Positions 1-6,825 of a stretch of 8,408 nucleotides of DNA are shown here, piece by piece. Source of the DNA: Alphaproteobacteria bacterium UBA7371 (GTDB lineage Bacteria; Pseudomonadota; Alphaproteobacteria; UBA8317); NCBI GenBank assembly GCA_002469865.1, contig DKOD01000041.1:1-8408 (forward strand), written 5' to 3'. The position numbers and the translations under genes are program-made. The notes beneath the pieces are model-generated. The model was given only the letters and a program-made list of their open reading frames with translations, was not told the DNA's origin and ran no database searches. How positions within the stretch are numbered: the stretch's first letter is position 1; every line of letters begins with the position of its first letter.

Positions 1-1
1 C

Positions 2-181
2 GCCATTCGAAATGTGCGCCGCGATGGCATGGATACGCTGAAAAAGATGGAAAAAGACGGCGATATTTCTCAAGATGAACATAAGGCCCATGCCGATGAT
101 ATTCAGGCTTTGACCGATAGGCTGATTGCTCGGGTGGATGAGTTGCTTTCGTCCAAAGAAAAGGAAATCATGCAGGTTTAG
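2..181 (+). CDS. frr: Ribosome recycling factor, C-terminal part (5' end cut off by window)
   Basis: The open frame from position 2 to the TAG at 179-181 encodes the last 59 residues of ribosome recycling factor, which with EF-G splits the post-termination 70S complex in the cytoplasm. It opens with AIRNVRRDGMD, which matches the conserved arginine-rich VRNVRRD segment in the long helical arm of the family. It ends in the typical helix (DDIQALTDRLIARVDELL, then KEKEIMQV), close to the familiar KEAELMQF-type C-terminus. About two thirds of the protein (usual length about 185 residues) lies upstream of the window. The frame has no internal stop. uppS begins 4 bp after its stop codon, and frr-uppS adjacency is very common in proteobacteria, which supports the assignment. 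Confidence 0.95.
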   Translation, partial: AIRNVRRDGMDTLKKMEKDGDISQDEHKAHADDIQALTDRLIARVDELLSSKEKEIMQV

Positions 182-185
182 CATC

Positions 186-917
186 ATGGCGCAGGATGAA
201 ACCAAATTGCGTCATGTCGGCATCATCATGGATGGCAATGGGCGTTGGGCTAAGGCCCGCAACTTGCCGCGCCCTGCAGGTCATCGGCGTGGGGCAAATG
301 CTGTGGGTGAGGCCCTCAATGCTGCCCGTCGTCATGGCGTGAAATATGTTACGCTCTATGCCTTTTCTTCTGAAAATTGGCGGCGTCCTGAGGGTGAAAT
401 ATCTACGGTTTTTGGCCTTCTCGATCATTATATTGACCATAAGGCCAAGGAGCTGATTGACCAGGGCGCGCGCATCCGGTTTCTCGGCGAACGTCACCGT
501 GTTTCTGCGGGTTTGTTGAAAAAAATGGATCAAGTGTCGGCGCTATCCCGACATAATGATGATTTTCATCTATGCGTGGCGGTTGATTATGGTGGTCGGC
601 GGGAAGTTGTTTCTGCTGTGCGCAAAATATCAGCGCTGGTGGCTGCAGGTGATCTTCAGATTTCCGATATTGATGAAGATCTTATTTCTGCCAACCGTTA
701 TCAGCCAGATGTACCAGACCCTGAATTAATCATTCGCACCTCTGGCGAGCAACGCTTGTCAAATTTTCTGTTATGGCAGGCTGCATATAGTGAATTTGTA
801 TTTGTCCCAACGTTATGGCCTGATTTTTCGCAAGATGATTTTGATCAAGCCGTGGCCCAGTTTGTGGGGCGCGATCGGCGCTTTGGCGGCGTGAGCAATT
901 TGGCAACATCTGGGTAA
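186..917 (+). CDS. uppS: Undecaprenyl diphosphate synthase (cis-prenyltransferase)
   Basis: This 243-residue protein should condense eight isopentenyl diphosphates onto farnesyl diphosphate, making the C55 lipid carrier for peptidoglycan and surface polysaccharides at the cytoplasmic membrane face. Visible family motifs are MDGNGRWAK with catalytic Asp16, GHRRG with His33, YAFSSENWRRP (Phe60, Asn64, Trp65, Arg67), YGGRRE near 135-140, and IIRTSGEQRLSNFLLWQ (Arg184, Glu188, Arg190) followed by Glu203. All sit at a constant offset of ten residues from E. coli UppS, so the active site is complete. The frame stays open to an upstream start at 126 inside frr. I chose the ATG at 186 because the extra 20 residues match nothing in the family and would overlap frr. 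No clear ribosome binding site has good spacing; the GGAAA-like stretch at 163-167 is too far away, so coupling to frr is likely. Confidence 0.97.
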   Translation: MAQDETKLRHVGIIMDGNGRWAKARNLPRPAGHRRGANAVGEALNAARRHGVKYVTLYAFSSENWRRPEGEISTVFGLLDHYIDHKAKELIDQGARIRFLGERHRVSAGLLKKMDQVSALSRHNDDFHLCVAVDYGGRREVVSAVRKISALVAAGDLQISDIDEDLISANRYQPDVPDPELIIRTSGEQRLSNFLLWQAAYSEFVFVPTLWPDFSQDDFDQAVAQFVGRDRRFGGVSNLATSG

Positions 918-921
918 GCGG

Positions 922-1704
922 GTGGAGCAATTTGCCACCAGGGAATTTATGCTGCGGGCCCTGTCTGCCCTGGTAATGGTCCCATTGGCCGTGTCTTCAT
1001 TATATGTGGGTGGGGCATTGTTTCATGGCCTTATCTTGGCATTGGCTTGTGTGATGGCTCTGGAATGGTCGTCAGTAACCTCTATTTCCCAGCGTGGTCC
1101 CATGGCGCCTCTGGTGTTTGTGGTGGCCCTAACTGTGGCCGTGTCGGTATCTGATATGCAGCTTGGTTTGTTGTTATGGCCCTTTGGCGCGCTGTTTCTT
1201 TGGATTCTTGCCCAAAACCAAAGGCGCTGTGTTCATGTGATGGGCTTTGCATACATCACCATTCCAGTTTTGGCGCTTATTATCCTTAGGCAAGAGCCTG
1301 AACACGGATTTTCTCTCCTGTTGATATTGATGGTTGTTGTTTGGTGTGCCGACACCTTTGCCTATTTGGGGGGGCGCATCATTGGGGGGCCAAAATTGTG
1401 GCCCTCAATTTCACCATCAAAGACTTGGGCGGGTGCAATTATAGGTTTTGCCGGGGGTCTTTTGGGTGGAAATATCCTCTGTGCCATTGGTTTTGAGGTG
1501 CAATCATGTTTGTTGGTGTCGGCAGTATTGGCGCTTGCAAGCATCATGGGTGATCTTATGGAAAGCTTCTTCAAGCGTTTTTATGGTCAAAAGGATTCAT
1601 CCAACTTTATTCCTGGCCATGGCGGCTTGTTGGATAGGGTTGATGGCATTGTGGTTGCTGCACCGGTATTATGGGTGCTTGTGTTTCTAGGGGTGGCCAT
1701 ATGA
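922..1704 (+). CDS. cdsA: Phosphatidate cytidylyltransferase (CDP-diacylglycerol synthase)
   Basis: This integral membrane enzyme makes CDP-diacylglycerol from CTP and phosphatidic acid, the branch point to all major phospholipids. The 260-residue product is strongly hydrophobic, with successive membrane segments from about residue 12 to 260. The CDP-diglyceride synthetase signature is complete at residues 215-241: Ser215, Lys218-Arg219, Lys224-Asp225, then PGHGG (231-235) and Asp238-Arg239-x-Asp241. A second conserved stretch, CADTFAYLGGR (142-152) with SPSKTWAG (164-171), carries the conserved acidic residue Asp144. I use the GTG start at 922, 4 bp after the uppS stop, because family members carry a short polar segment before LRALSALV. 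A start at ATG 949, preceded by AGGGA at 940-944, would give a protein nine residues shorter. The last four bases overlap dxr. Confidence 0.95.
   Translation: MEQFATREFMLRALSALVMVPLAVSSLYVGGALFHGLILALACVMALEWSSVTSISQRGPMAPLVFVVALTVAVSVSDMQLGLLLWPFGALFLWILAQNQRRCVHVMGFAYITIPVLALIILRQEPEHGFSLLLILMVVVWCADTFAYLGGRIIGGPKLWPSISPSKTWAGAIIGFAGGLLGGNILCAIGFEVQSCLLVSAVLALASIMGDLMESFFKRFYGQKDSSNFIPGHGGLLDRVDGIVVAAPVLWVLVFLGVAI
1689..1693 (+). promoter_or_regulatory. Ribosome binding site for dxr
   Basis: AGGGG lies 7 nt before the ATG at 1701 and inside the cdsA coding sequence. It supports the start at 1701 over the longer in-frame possibility at 1671, and with the ATGA overlap it points to coupled translation of cdsA and dxr. 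Confidence 0.6.
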
Positions 1705-2864
1705 AGGACATTGGCGTTTTTGGGGCCACCGGGTCGATTGGTGCTTCCACCTTGCAGGTTGTGCGCGAACAGCCGGATGAGTTTCGTGTGGTGGTGTTGA
1801 CGGCCCATTCCCGTCAGCAAAAGCTTGCAGAACTTATTCAAGAATTTAAGCCATCACTTGCGGTTATCGAAGAAAAGCCCGCCGAGGAGCTTGTGCATAT
1901 TGCCAAGCGCCATGGATGCGATCTGCTTGAAGGCCGTAAGGCCCTGTTGGATGCCGCCGAATATCATATGGACATCGCCATGCATGCGCTTGTTGGTTCT
2001 GCTGGGCTTGAGCTTGCCTTACGGCTGGCTCGGAAACCCATGCGCCTATGCCTGGCGAACAAAGAATCCATTGTCTGTGGTGGGCATCTTCTCAAAGCAG
2101 CTGCATCATTATCAGGTTGTCAGGTTATGCCCGTGGATAGCGAACATAATGCCGTCTACCAATTGCTTGAAGGGCGTGGGTTGGAAGATGTGGCCCGCAT
2201 CACCATCACGGCGTCTGGTGGTCCATTTCGAGAATTGCCCTTGGACGCATTCGCATCCATCACCCCTGAACAAGCTGTCAAACATCCCAATTGGTCCATG
2301 GGTGCAAAAATTTCAGTGGATTCTGCCACCATGATGAACAAAGGCCTCGAGCTGATTGAGGCGGCTTATTTTTTTCCTGTGGATCAAAACCAACTGCAGG
2401 CAGTCATCCACCCCCAATCCATCATCCACGGCCTTATCGAATTGGTGGATGGTAGTTGTTTGGCGCATCTTTCTGAAACCAACATGCAGGTGCCCATAAG
2501 GCACGCCCTAAGCCCAGGCAAACGTTTGGCCGGCGGGCAAAATCTCTTGGATTTGATGCGTGTTGGCCAGCTTGAGTTATATCCTGTTGAAGAAGAACGT
2601 TACCCATGTTTCTCGCTGGCCCGCCAAGCCCTTGCGCATGCAGGTGGCGCCCCCAACATTCTTAATGCCGCCAATGAGGTGGCCGTGGGTTATTTTTTGG
2701 CCGGGAAAATAGGCTTTTTGGATATTCCAAAATTGGTTGCCAAGGCCCTGGGCGCTGCGGAACTGGCCCAATGGGTTGCATCTGAAGCTGGGACGGTGGA
2801 AGAGGTGCTGGAGCTGGATGCCACCACAAGGGGGCTTGTGCAGTTTTGGGTTAAAGAGGATTAA
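1701..2864 (+). CDS. dxr: 1-deoxy-D-xylulose 5-phosphate reductoisomerase
   Basis: This cytoplasmic enzyme converts DXP to 2-C-methyl-D-erythritol 4-phosphate with NADPH, the committed step of the MEP isoprenoid pathway and the target of fosmidomycin. The 387-residue length is normal for the family. Visible elements are the nucleotide-binding GATGSIG (8-14), LANKES with Lys121, the metal ligands Asp146 and Glu148 in PVDSEHNAVYQ, SGGPFRE from Ser172, the flexible-loop HPNWSMG (His195, Trp198), SATMMNKGLELIEA (Asn213, Lys214, Glu217), and LNAANE near 321-326. The catalytic set is therefore complete. The ATG at 1701 overlaps the cdsA stop as ATGA, and AGGGG at 1689-1693 gives a well-spaced ribosome binding site. 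An upstream in-frame start at 1671 lies inside cdsA and breaks the N-terminal fit. One oddity is SETNMQVPI at 258-266, where PDMR-type residues are usual. Confidence 0.97.
   Translation: MKDIGVFGATGSIGASTLQVVREQPDEFRVVVLTAHSRQQKLAELIQEFKPSLAVIEEKPAEELVHIAKRHGCDLLEGRKALLDAAEYHMDIAMHALVGSAGLELALRLARKPMRLCLANKESIVCGGHLLKAAASLSGCQVMPVDSEHNAVYQLLEGRGLEDVARITITASGGPFRELPLDAFASITPEQAVKHPNWSMGAKISVDSATMMNKGLELIEAAYFFPVDQNQLQAVIHPQSIIHGLIELVDGSCLAHLSETNMQVPIRHALSPGKRLAGGQNLLDLMRVGQLELYPVEEERYPCFSLARQALAHAGGAPNILNAANEVAVGYFLAGKIGFLDIPKLVAKALGAAELAQWVASEAGTVEEVLELDATTRGLVQFWVKED
2855..2860 (+). promoter_or_regulatory. Ribosome binding site for rseP
   Basis: AGAGGA lies 9 nt before the ATG at 2870, inside the last codons of dxr. 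It is one of the better-placed Shine-Dalgarno sequences in the window and fixes the rseP start. Confidence 0.6.
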
Positions 2865-2869
2865 TATTC

Positions 2870-3961
2870 ATGGACTTGCTTGGCATTATCGTTCCATTTT
2901 TGGTGGTTCTTACCATTGTGGTGTTTGTTCATGAACTTGGCCATTACCTGGTGGGTCGTTGGTGCGGCATTGGTGCAGAGGCTTTTTCAATTGGTTTTGG
3001 CCCAGAATTGTTTGGTTTTAACGACCGAAATGGAACACGTTGGCGGGTCGCGGCCCTGCCTTTAGGTGGGTATGTCAAATTTATTGGCGATCGGGATCCA
3101 GCCAGTGTTCGGCCGGGCATGGAAGATGTTGCGGGTTCTTTTCAATCTGCCAGCCTTGCTGCACGGGCGGCCACGGTTGCGGCAGGCCCTTTTGCCAATT
3201 TTATCCTCTCTATCTTGATCTTTGCCGTGATGGCCTTTGCCTATGGTGAGGTAAATTTACCGCCACGCGTTGATGGTGTGCAAGAAAACTCACCAGCGGA
3301 GCGCGCCGGGTTTTTGGTTGGTGACATCATCACACATGTTGATGGTGGCGATGTTGAAACTTTTGCTGATGTGTCCCAGCGCATTATGGGTGCCGGCGCT
3401 GATCCTCTTGAGATGATCGTGCAGCGCGGGAACAACTCGCTAAGCTTGTTGGTGACACCTGAAGCAGTTGAGGTGGGTGAGGGGGCCACGAGAGGCCGTA
3501 TTTACCGTATTGGGCTTCAACATAACCCAGACATCACCGATGGCATTGAGCCGGTGCGTGCCAATCCTTTGGAGGCACTTGGAAAAGGTGTTGAGCGGAC
3601 ATGGTTTATCATCACCACAACACTCGATTACCTCGGTCGGGTGATCACGGGCCAAGAGAGCGCGGATCAAATTGGTGGGCCCATCCGAATTGCAACAATT
3701 TCTGGGGAAGTGGCTGAAAGTGGCATCCTTCCTTTGATCAATTTGGTTGCGCTTTTGTCCACTTCTATTGGTCTTATCAATCTCTTTCCGCTACCAATCT
3801 TGGACGGCGGCCATTTAATGTATTATGGGGTAGAAGCTGCGACAGGCCGTCCCGTCTCTGAACGTATCCAGGAGATTGGCGCCAGGATTGGTATCGCTTT
3901 GGTGCTTTTCCTGATGGTTTTCGCAACATTTAATGATTTGCAATTCCTCTCTATTTTTTGA
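2870..3961 (+). CDS. rseP: RseP-family site-2 zinc metalloprotease (intramembrane protease)
   Basis: This inner-membrane protease cleaves transmembrane substrates within the bilayer. In relatives these include anti-sigma factors and remnant signal peptides, and the alphaproteobacterial homologue MmpA cleaves PodJ in Caulobacter. The zinc motif HELGH is at 21-25 in the first membrane segment, and the third metal ligand lies in NLFPLPILDGGH (Asp312). The conserved GGYVKF strand is at 66-71 and GPFANFILS follows at 106-114 in the second membrane segment. Further hydrophobic segments lie near 287-310 and 339-355. One PDZ domain fits at about 128-200 (SPAERAGFLVGDIITHVDG). At 363 residues the protein is well short of the two-PDZ E. 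coli enzyme (450) and has room for only one PDZ. The substrate here is unknown, and no anti-sigma factor gene is present in the window. Confidence 0.95.
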   Translation: MDLLGIIVPFLVVLTIVVFVHELGHYLVGRWCGIGAEAFSIGFGPELFGFNDRNGTRWRVAALPLGGYVKFIGDRDPASVRPGMEDVAGSFQSASLAARAATVAAGPFANFILSILIFAVMAFAYGEVNLPPRVDGVQENSPAERAGFLVGDIITHVDGGDVETFADVSQRIMGAGADPLEMIVQRGNNSLSLLVTPEAVEVGEGATRGRIYRIGLQHNPDITDGIEPVRANPLEALGKGVERTWFIITTTLDYLGRVITGQESADQIGGPIRIATISGEVAESGILPLINLVALLSTSIGLINLFPLPILDGGHLMYYGVEAATGRPVSERIQEIGARIGIALVLFLMVFATFNDLQFLSIF

Positions 3962-3964
3962 GGT
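3960..3964 (+). promoter_or_regulatory. Ribosome binding site for bamA, overlapping the rseP stop codon
   Basis: GAGGT begins on the second base of the rseP TGA stop (3959-3961) and ends 5 nt before the bamA ATG at 3970. Ribosomes finishing rseP would sit directly on it. It favours 3970 over the in-frame ATG at 3988, which has no such site. Confidence 0.6.
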
Positions 3965-3969
3965 AAATA

Positions 3970-6258
3970 ATGCGACTTGGAAAAATAATGTATATTCAAT
4001 GGCTTGCGGCTGTTTTTTTAAGTGTGTTCTTGGGTTTGGGTCAGGCTCACGCAGCAATAGTGTCCTCCATCAATGTGGAGGGGAATGAGCGCGTTGATGC
4101 CTCAACAGTCACGGCATATTTCCCGGTCATGGTTGGCGATAATGTGGATGATGTGATCCTCAATGAGGCCGTTAAGCGTTTGTTCGACACTGGATTGTTT
4201 CGGGATGTTCGCATCACACAGACCAACGGACAGGTCCGCATCATCATTGCAGAAAACCCTGTGGTTAGCCGCATTTATTTCGAAGGTAATGACGCATTAA
4301 AGACGGAGGAGTTGGAGGCAGAACTTACCTTAAAAGAGCGTACCGTCTTTACCCCGAGCCGTGCGGAAGCCGATGCCCGCAGGATTTTGAATCTGTACCA
4401 ACGATCAGGCCGCTATGCTGCCAAGGTCGAGCCCAAAATCATTGAACGCGACCAGAACCGTGTGGATGTTGTGTTTGAGGTGTTTGAAGGGGAAAAAACC
4501 TATATTGAAAATATTGGCTTTGTTGGCAATGAAGCCTTTGATGACGGTGACCTGCGCGGTCAAATCCTCAGTGAAGAATATTCTTTCCTTCGGTCACTAT
4601 TTTCCGCTGCGGCGGTTTATGATCAAGACCGCTTGGCCGTGGACCGTGAAAAAATTGTGCAATTTTATCGCGCCAATGGCTTTGCAGACATCACCGTGGA
4701 TCCAGCCTTTGTGCGCATCAGCGACAATGAAGAGGCATTCAGCATTGTGTTCACCATCATTGAAGGCCCCCAATACACATTTGGGAAGTTTGATGTGGTC
4801 ACAAGGCTGCCTGGGGTTGACCCTGAATATCTCAAAACGCTCGTCGAGGCCGAGGAAGGGGATGTTTTTTCCCAATTGGTTGTCGATGATGCCGATGAGC
4901 ATATCACGCTAATTGCTGAAGAACGCGGCTATGCCTTTGCGGAGGTTCGCACATCTGAATCCAAAAACCGCGAAACCCGTGTGATCGACATGACATTTGA
5001 ATTGCTGGAAGGGCGCAAGGTGTTTATCGAACGGATCGACATCATTGGCAATGTGCGCACCAGGGATAATGTGATCCGCCGTGAATTTGACATTGTCGAA
5101 GGCGATCCATTCAACCGGACAAACCTTCGCATTGCCCAAAGAGCGCTTGAGCGGTTAAATTATTTTAGCAAGGTTGAGGTCAGTGAGACTGCCGGAACGG
5201 CGCCTGATAAGGTGGTTGTGGTGGTAAAAGTGGAAGAACAATCAACTGGCGAACTTTCATTGGGCGCTGGTTTTTCCACCGTGGATAGTTACGTGGCATC
5301 CGTTGGTTTGAAGGAACGTAACCTTCTTGGTACGGGCCGCACCCTTGATGCATCTTTTTCCATCGGCAGCACGTCAACACAAATTGATGTTGGGCTTATC
5401 GAGCCCTATTTGTTGGGTCGCGATGTGTCTGGAAGTCTCGATGTCTTCATCATCGAAGAGGATTTTGAGGATGAGTCAAGTTATGAATCCAGTGACACGG
5501 GCTTTACCCTTGGCATGGGTTTCAACTTGGCCGAATTCAACCGTTTGAAGCTTTCCTACACATTAAAACAGGAAGAAATCACGGACGTACCAAGCACCGC
5601 ATCCCTATCTATTCAAGAATCTGAAGGTGAATTCTTGATTTCCACATTAAGCGCGACCCACACCCATGCACGCGACTTCATTCGCTTTGGGCCTGAGGCT
5701 GGCTATTCTATTTCCTCGACCATTGACTGGAATGGTGTTGGCGGTGACGTGACTTATGTTCAAACCCGCCTTAAGGCATCGGGAAATTATGAAATTTTTG
5801 ACGATGTGAATGCTAAGATTGTTGGTGAGGTGGGTCAAATCTTTACCTATGGTGGTTATGACTCACGCATTAATGACCGCTTCCAGCTTGGTGGTTTTCA
5901 ACTTCGTGGGTTCGAGAGGGCCGGTATTGGTCCAAGGGATTCAGTATCTGACGATTCCCTTGGCGGTGAAAAATATACCGTTGTGCGAAGTGAGGTCGAC
6001 TTCCCCTTGGGGCTTGGCGAAGATTTTGGTTTTAGAGGCGCTGCCTATGCGGATGCCGGAACGGTTTGGGGTGTTGGTGAACGTGGCAGCACGACCAATG
6101 TTGTTGGTGATGAAGCCAAAATGCGCGCAGCAGTTGGTGTTGGCTTGATTTGGACGTCACCATTTGGTCCTTTGCGGTTCAACCTTTCTTATCCGGTTCT
6201 TGAGGAAAGCTTTGACAAAACCGAAACCTTCCAGTTTAGCGCCGGCACAAGGTTTTAA
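3970..6258 (+). CDS. bamA: Outer membrane protein assembly factor BamA (Omp85)
   Basis: BamA is the central subunit of the BAM complex, which folds beta-barrel proteins into the outer membrane. The 762-residue product begins with a signal peptide: Arg2 and Lys5, a hydrophobic core, and a likely cut after AHA at residue 28. Five POTRA repeats follow at roughly 29-95, 96-175, 176-265, 268-348 and 350-422, each ending in a beta-strand and a Gly-containing turn such as FEGEK, IEGPQ or LEGRK. The membrane barrel spans about 425-762. It holds the loop-6 Omp85 motif as LRGFERAGIGPRD (Arg646-Gly647-Phe648) and finishes with a C-terminal strand ending in Phe762, the usual outer-membrane insertion signal. 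It is somewhat shorter than the E. coli protein (810), chiefly in the barrel region. The adjacent skp gene encodes a chaperone that delivers clients to BAM. Confidence 0.97.
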   Translation: MRLGKIMYIQWLAAVFLSVFLGLGQAHAAIVSSINVEGNERVDASTVTAYFPVMVGDNVDDVILNEAVKRLFDTGLFRDVRITQTNGQVRIIIAENPVVSRIYFEGNDALKTEELEAELTLKERTVFTPSRAEADARRILNLYQRSGRYAAKVEPKIIERDQNRVDVVFEVFEGEKTYIENIGFVGNEAFDDGDLRGQILSEEYSFLRSLFSAAAVYDQDRLAVDREKIVQFYRANGFADITVDPAFVRISDNEEAFSIVFTIIEGPQYTFGKFDVVTRLPGVDPEYLKTLVEAEEGDVFSQLVVDDADEHITLIAEERGYAFAEVRTSESKNRETRVIDMTFELLEGRKVFIERIDIIGNVRTRDNVIRREFDIVEGDPFNRTNLRIAQRALERLNYFSKVEVSETAGTAPDKVVVVVKVEEQSTGELSLGAGFSTVDSYVASVGLKERNLLGTGRTLDASFSIGSTSTQIDVGLIEPYLLGRDVSGSLDVFIIEEDFEDESSYESSDTGFTLGMGFNLAEFNRLKLSYTLKQEEITDVPSTASLSIQESEGEFLISTLSATHTHARDFIRFGPEAGYSISSTIDWNGVGGDVTYVQTRLKASGNYEIFDDVNAKIVGEVGQIFTYGGYDSRINDRFQLGGFQLRGFERAGIGPRDSVSDDSLGGEKYTVVRSEVDFPLGLGEDFGFRGAAYADAGTVWGVGERGSTTNVVGDEAKMRAAVGVGLIWTSPFGPLRFNLSYPVLEESFDKTETFQFSAGTRF

Positions 6259-6263
6259 GAAGG
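6258..6263 (+). promoter_or_regulatory. Unusually close Shine-Dalgarno-like site before skp
   Basis: AGAAGG overlaps the last base of the bamA TAA stop and ends only 1 nt before the skp ATG at 6265, closer than the usual 5-9 nt. No better site is present. Initiation may depend on re-initiation by ribosomes ending bamA, whose stop codon lies in the same frame 6 bp upstream. Confidence 0.4.
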
Positions 6264-6264
6264 T

Positions 6265-6825
6265 ATGCGGTTTCTTGCCACCGCCATATTTGCGCTATGT
6301 CTGCAGCTCGTTCCGTCAAAGGCCCAAGAGGTTTTTCAGCCGACAGTGATGGCGGTGGTTGATGTTGGGTATATATTGCGTGAAGCCACAGCGTCCAAAA
6401 CAGCCTTAGAAGAAGTAAACAAATCTATTGCGCGTTTGGAGGCGGAGGCCGAAGGCGCAGAAAAACAGCTGCGCGAACAGCGCAACCAACTCACGGATTC
6501 CGAGCTTGATCGTGCAAGCGATGTCTTCAAAAAAAGCCTGCGCGAGTTTGAAGCTGAGGCGTCGCGTCTTCAGTTGGATTTTCGTCAAAGGCGCCAAGAA
6601 TTGCAGGCAGGCCTCGAGCAAGTGCGTCGGACCTTGAGCGATGGACTTAAACCCATCTTGCAGAAAATGGTGGAGGAACGTTCGATCGATCTTTTGATTG
6701 ATCGTTCACGCGTGATCTATGCCAACGACAAATTGGATATCACCCTTGATGCATTATCCCGATTGAATGTTGAGATACCGTCCATCCCCACGCGACCAGA
6801 GAACCAAGAGGGCCAAAGCAAGTGA
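6265..6825 (+). CDS. skp: Periplasmic chaperone, Skp/OmpH family
   Basis: Skp-type chaperones are trimers that hold unfolded outer-membrane proteins in the periplasm and pass them to BamA. The 186-residue product starts with a short signal peptide (Arg2, hydrophobic core 3-16) with a likely cut after SKA at residue 20. A first beta-strand, MAVVDVGYILRE (29-40), matches the IAVVD-type opening of the mature family. A long charged coiled-coil region at about 45-130, rich in Glu, Arg, Gln and Leu, would form the tentacles. The C-terminal core has the family-like pattern RSIDLLIDRSRVIYANDKLDIT (139-160). The ATG at 6265 is the first available after the bamA stop and is needed to keep the signal peptide; starting at Met29 would remove export. 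The gene sits between bamA and lpxD, as in many proteobacteria. Confidence 0.9.
   Translation: MRFLATAIFALCLQLVPSKAQEVFQPTVMAVVDVGYILREATASKTALEEVNKSIARLEAEAEGAEKQLREQRNQLTDSELDRASDVFKKSLREFEAEASRLQLDFRQRRQELQAGLEQVRRTLSDGLKPILQKMVEERSIDLLIDRSRVIYANDKLDITLDALSRLNVEIPSIPTRPENQEGQSK
6806..6812 (+). promoter_or_regulatory. Ribosome binding site for lpxD
   Basis: AAGAGGG lies 9 nt before the GTG at 6822, inside the end of skp. It supports initiation at this GTG, which overlaps the skp stop as GTGA. Confidence 0.55.

Noticed and set aside
168..533. A 121-codon open frame on the - strand opposite uppS.
   Set aside because: It resembles no family I know and lies fully antisense to a gene with a complete set of motifs. 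It is a shadow of uppS codon use.
1825..2334. A 169-codon frame on the + strand inside dxr.
   Set aside because: Dxr motifs run continuously in the other frame through this whole stretch, so this is a shadow and not a second gene or a frameshift.
3938..3969. A possible promoter before bamA: TTGCAA at 3938-3943 and TAAATA at 3964-3969.
   Set aside because: The spacer is 20 bp, both boxes match poorly, and the start point would fall inside the bamA coding sequence.
4415..4912. A 165-codon frame on the + strand inside bamA.
   Set aside because: It is an out-of-frame reading of the POTRA region, with no recognisable domain and no frameshift needed in bamA.
6683..6704. A hairpin with a 9-bp stem (one G-U pair) and a TTTT loop, considered as a terminator or attenuator.
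   Set aside because: It lies inside skp coding sequence, has no T-run after the stem, and follows from the similar codons for SID and IDR in RSIDLLIDRSR.
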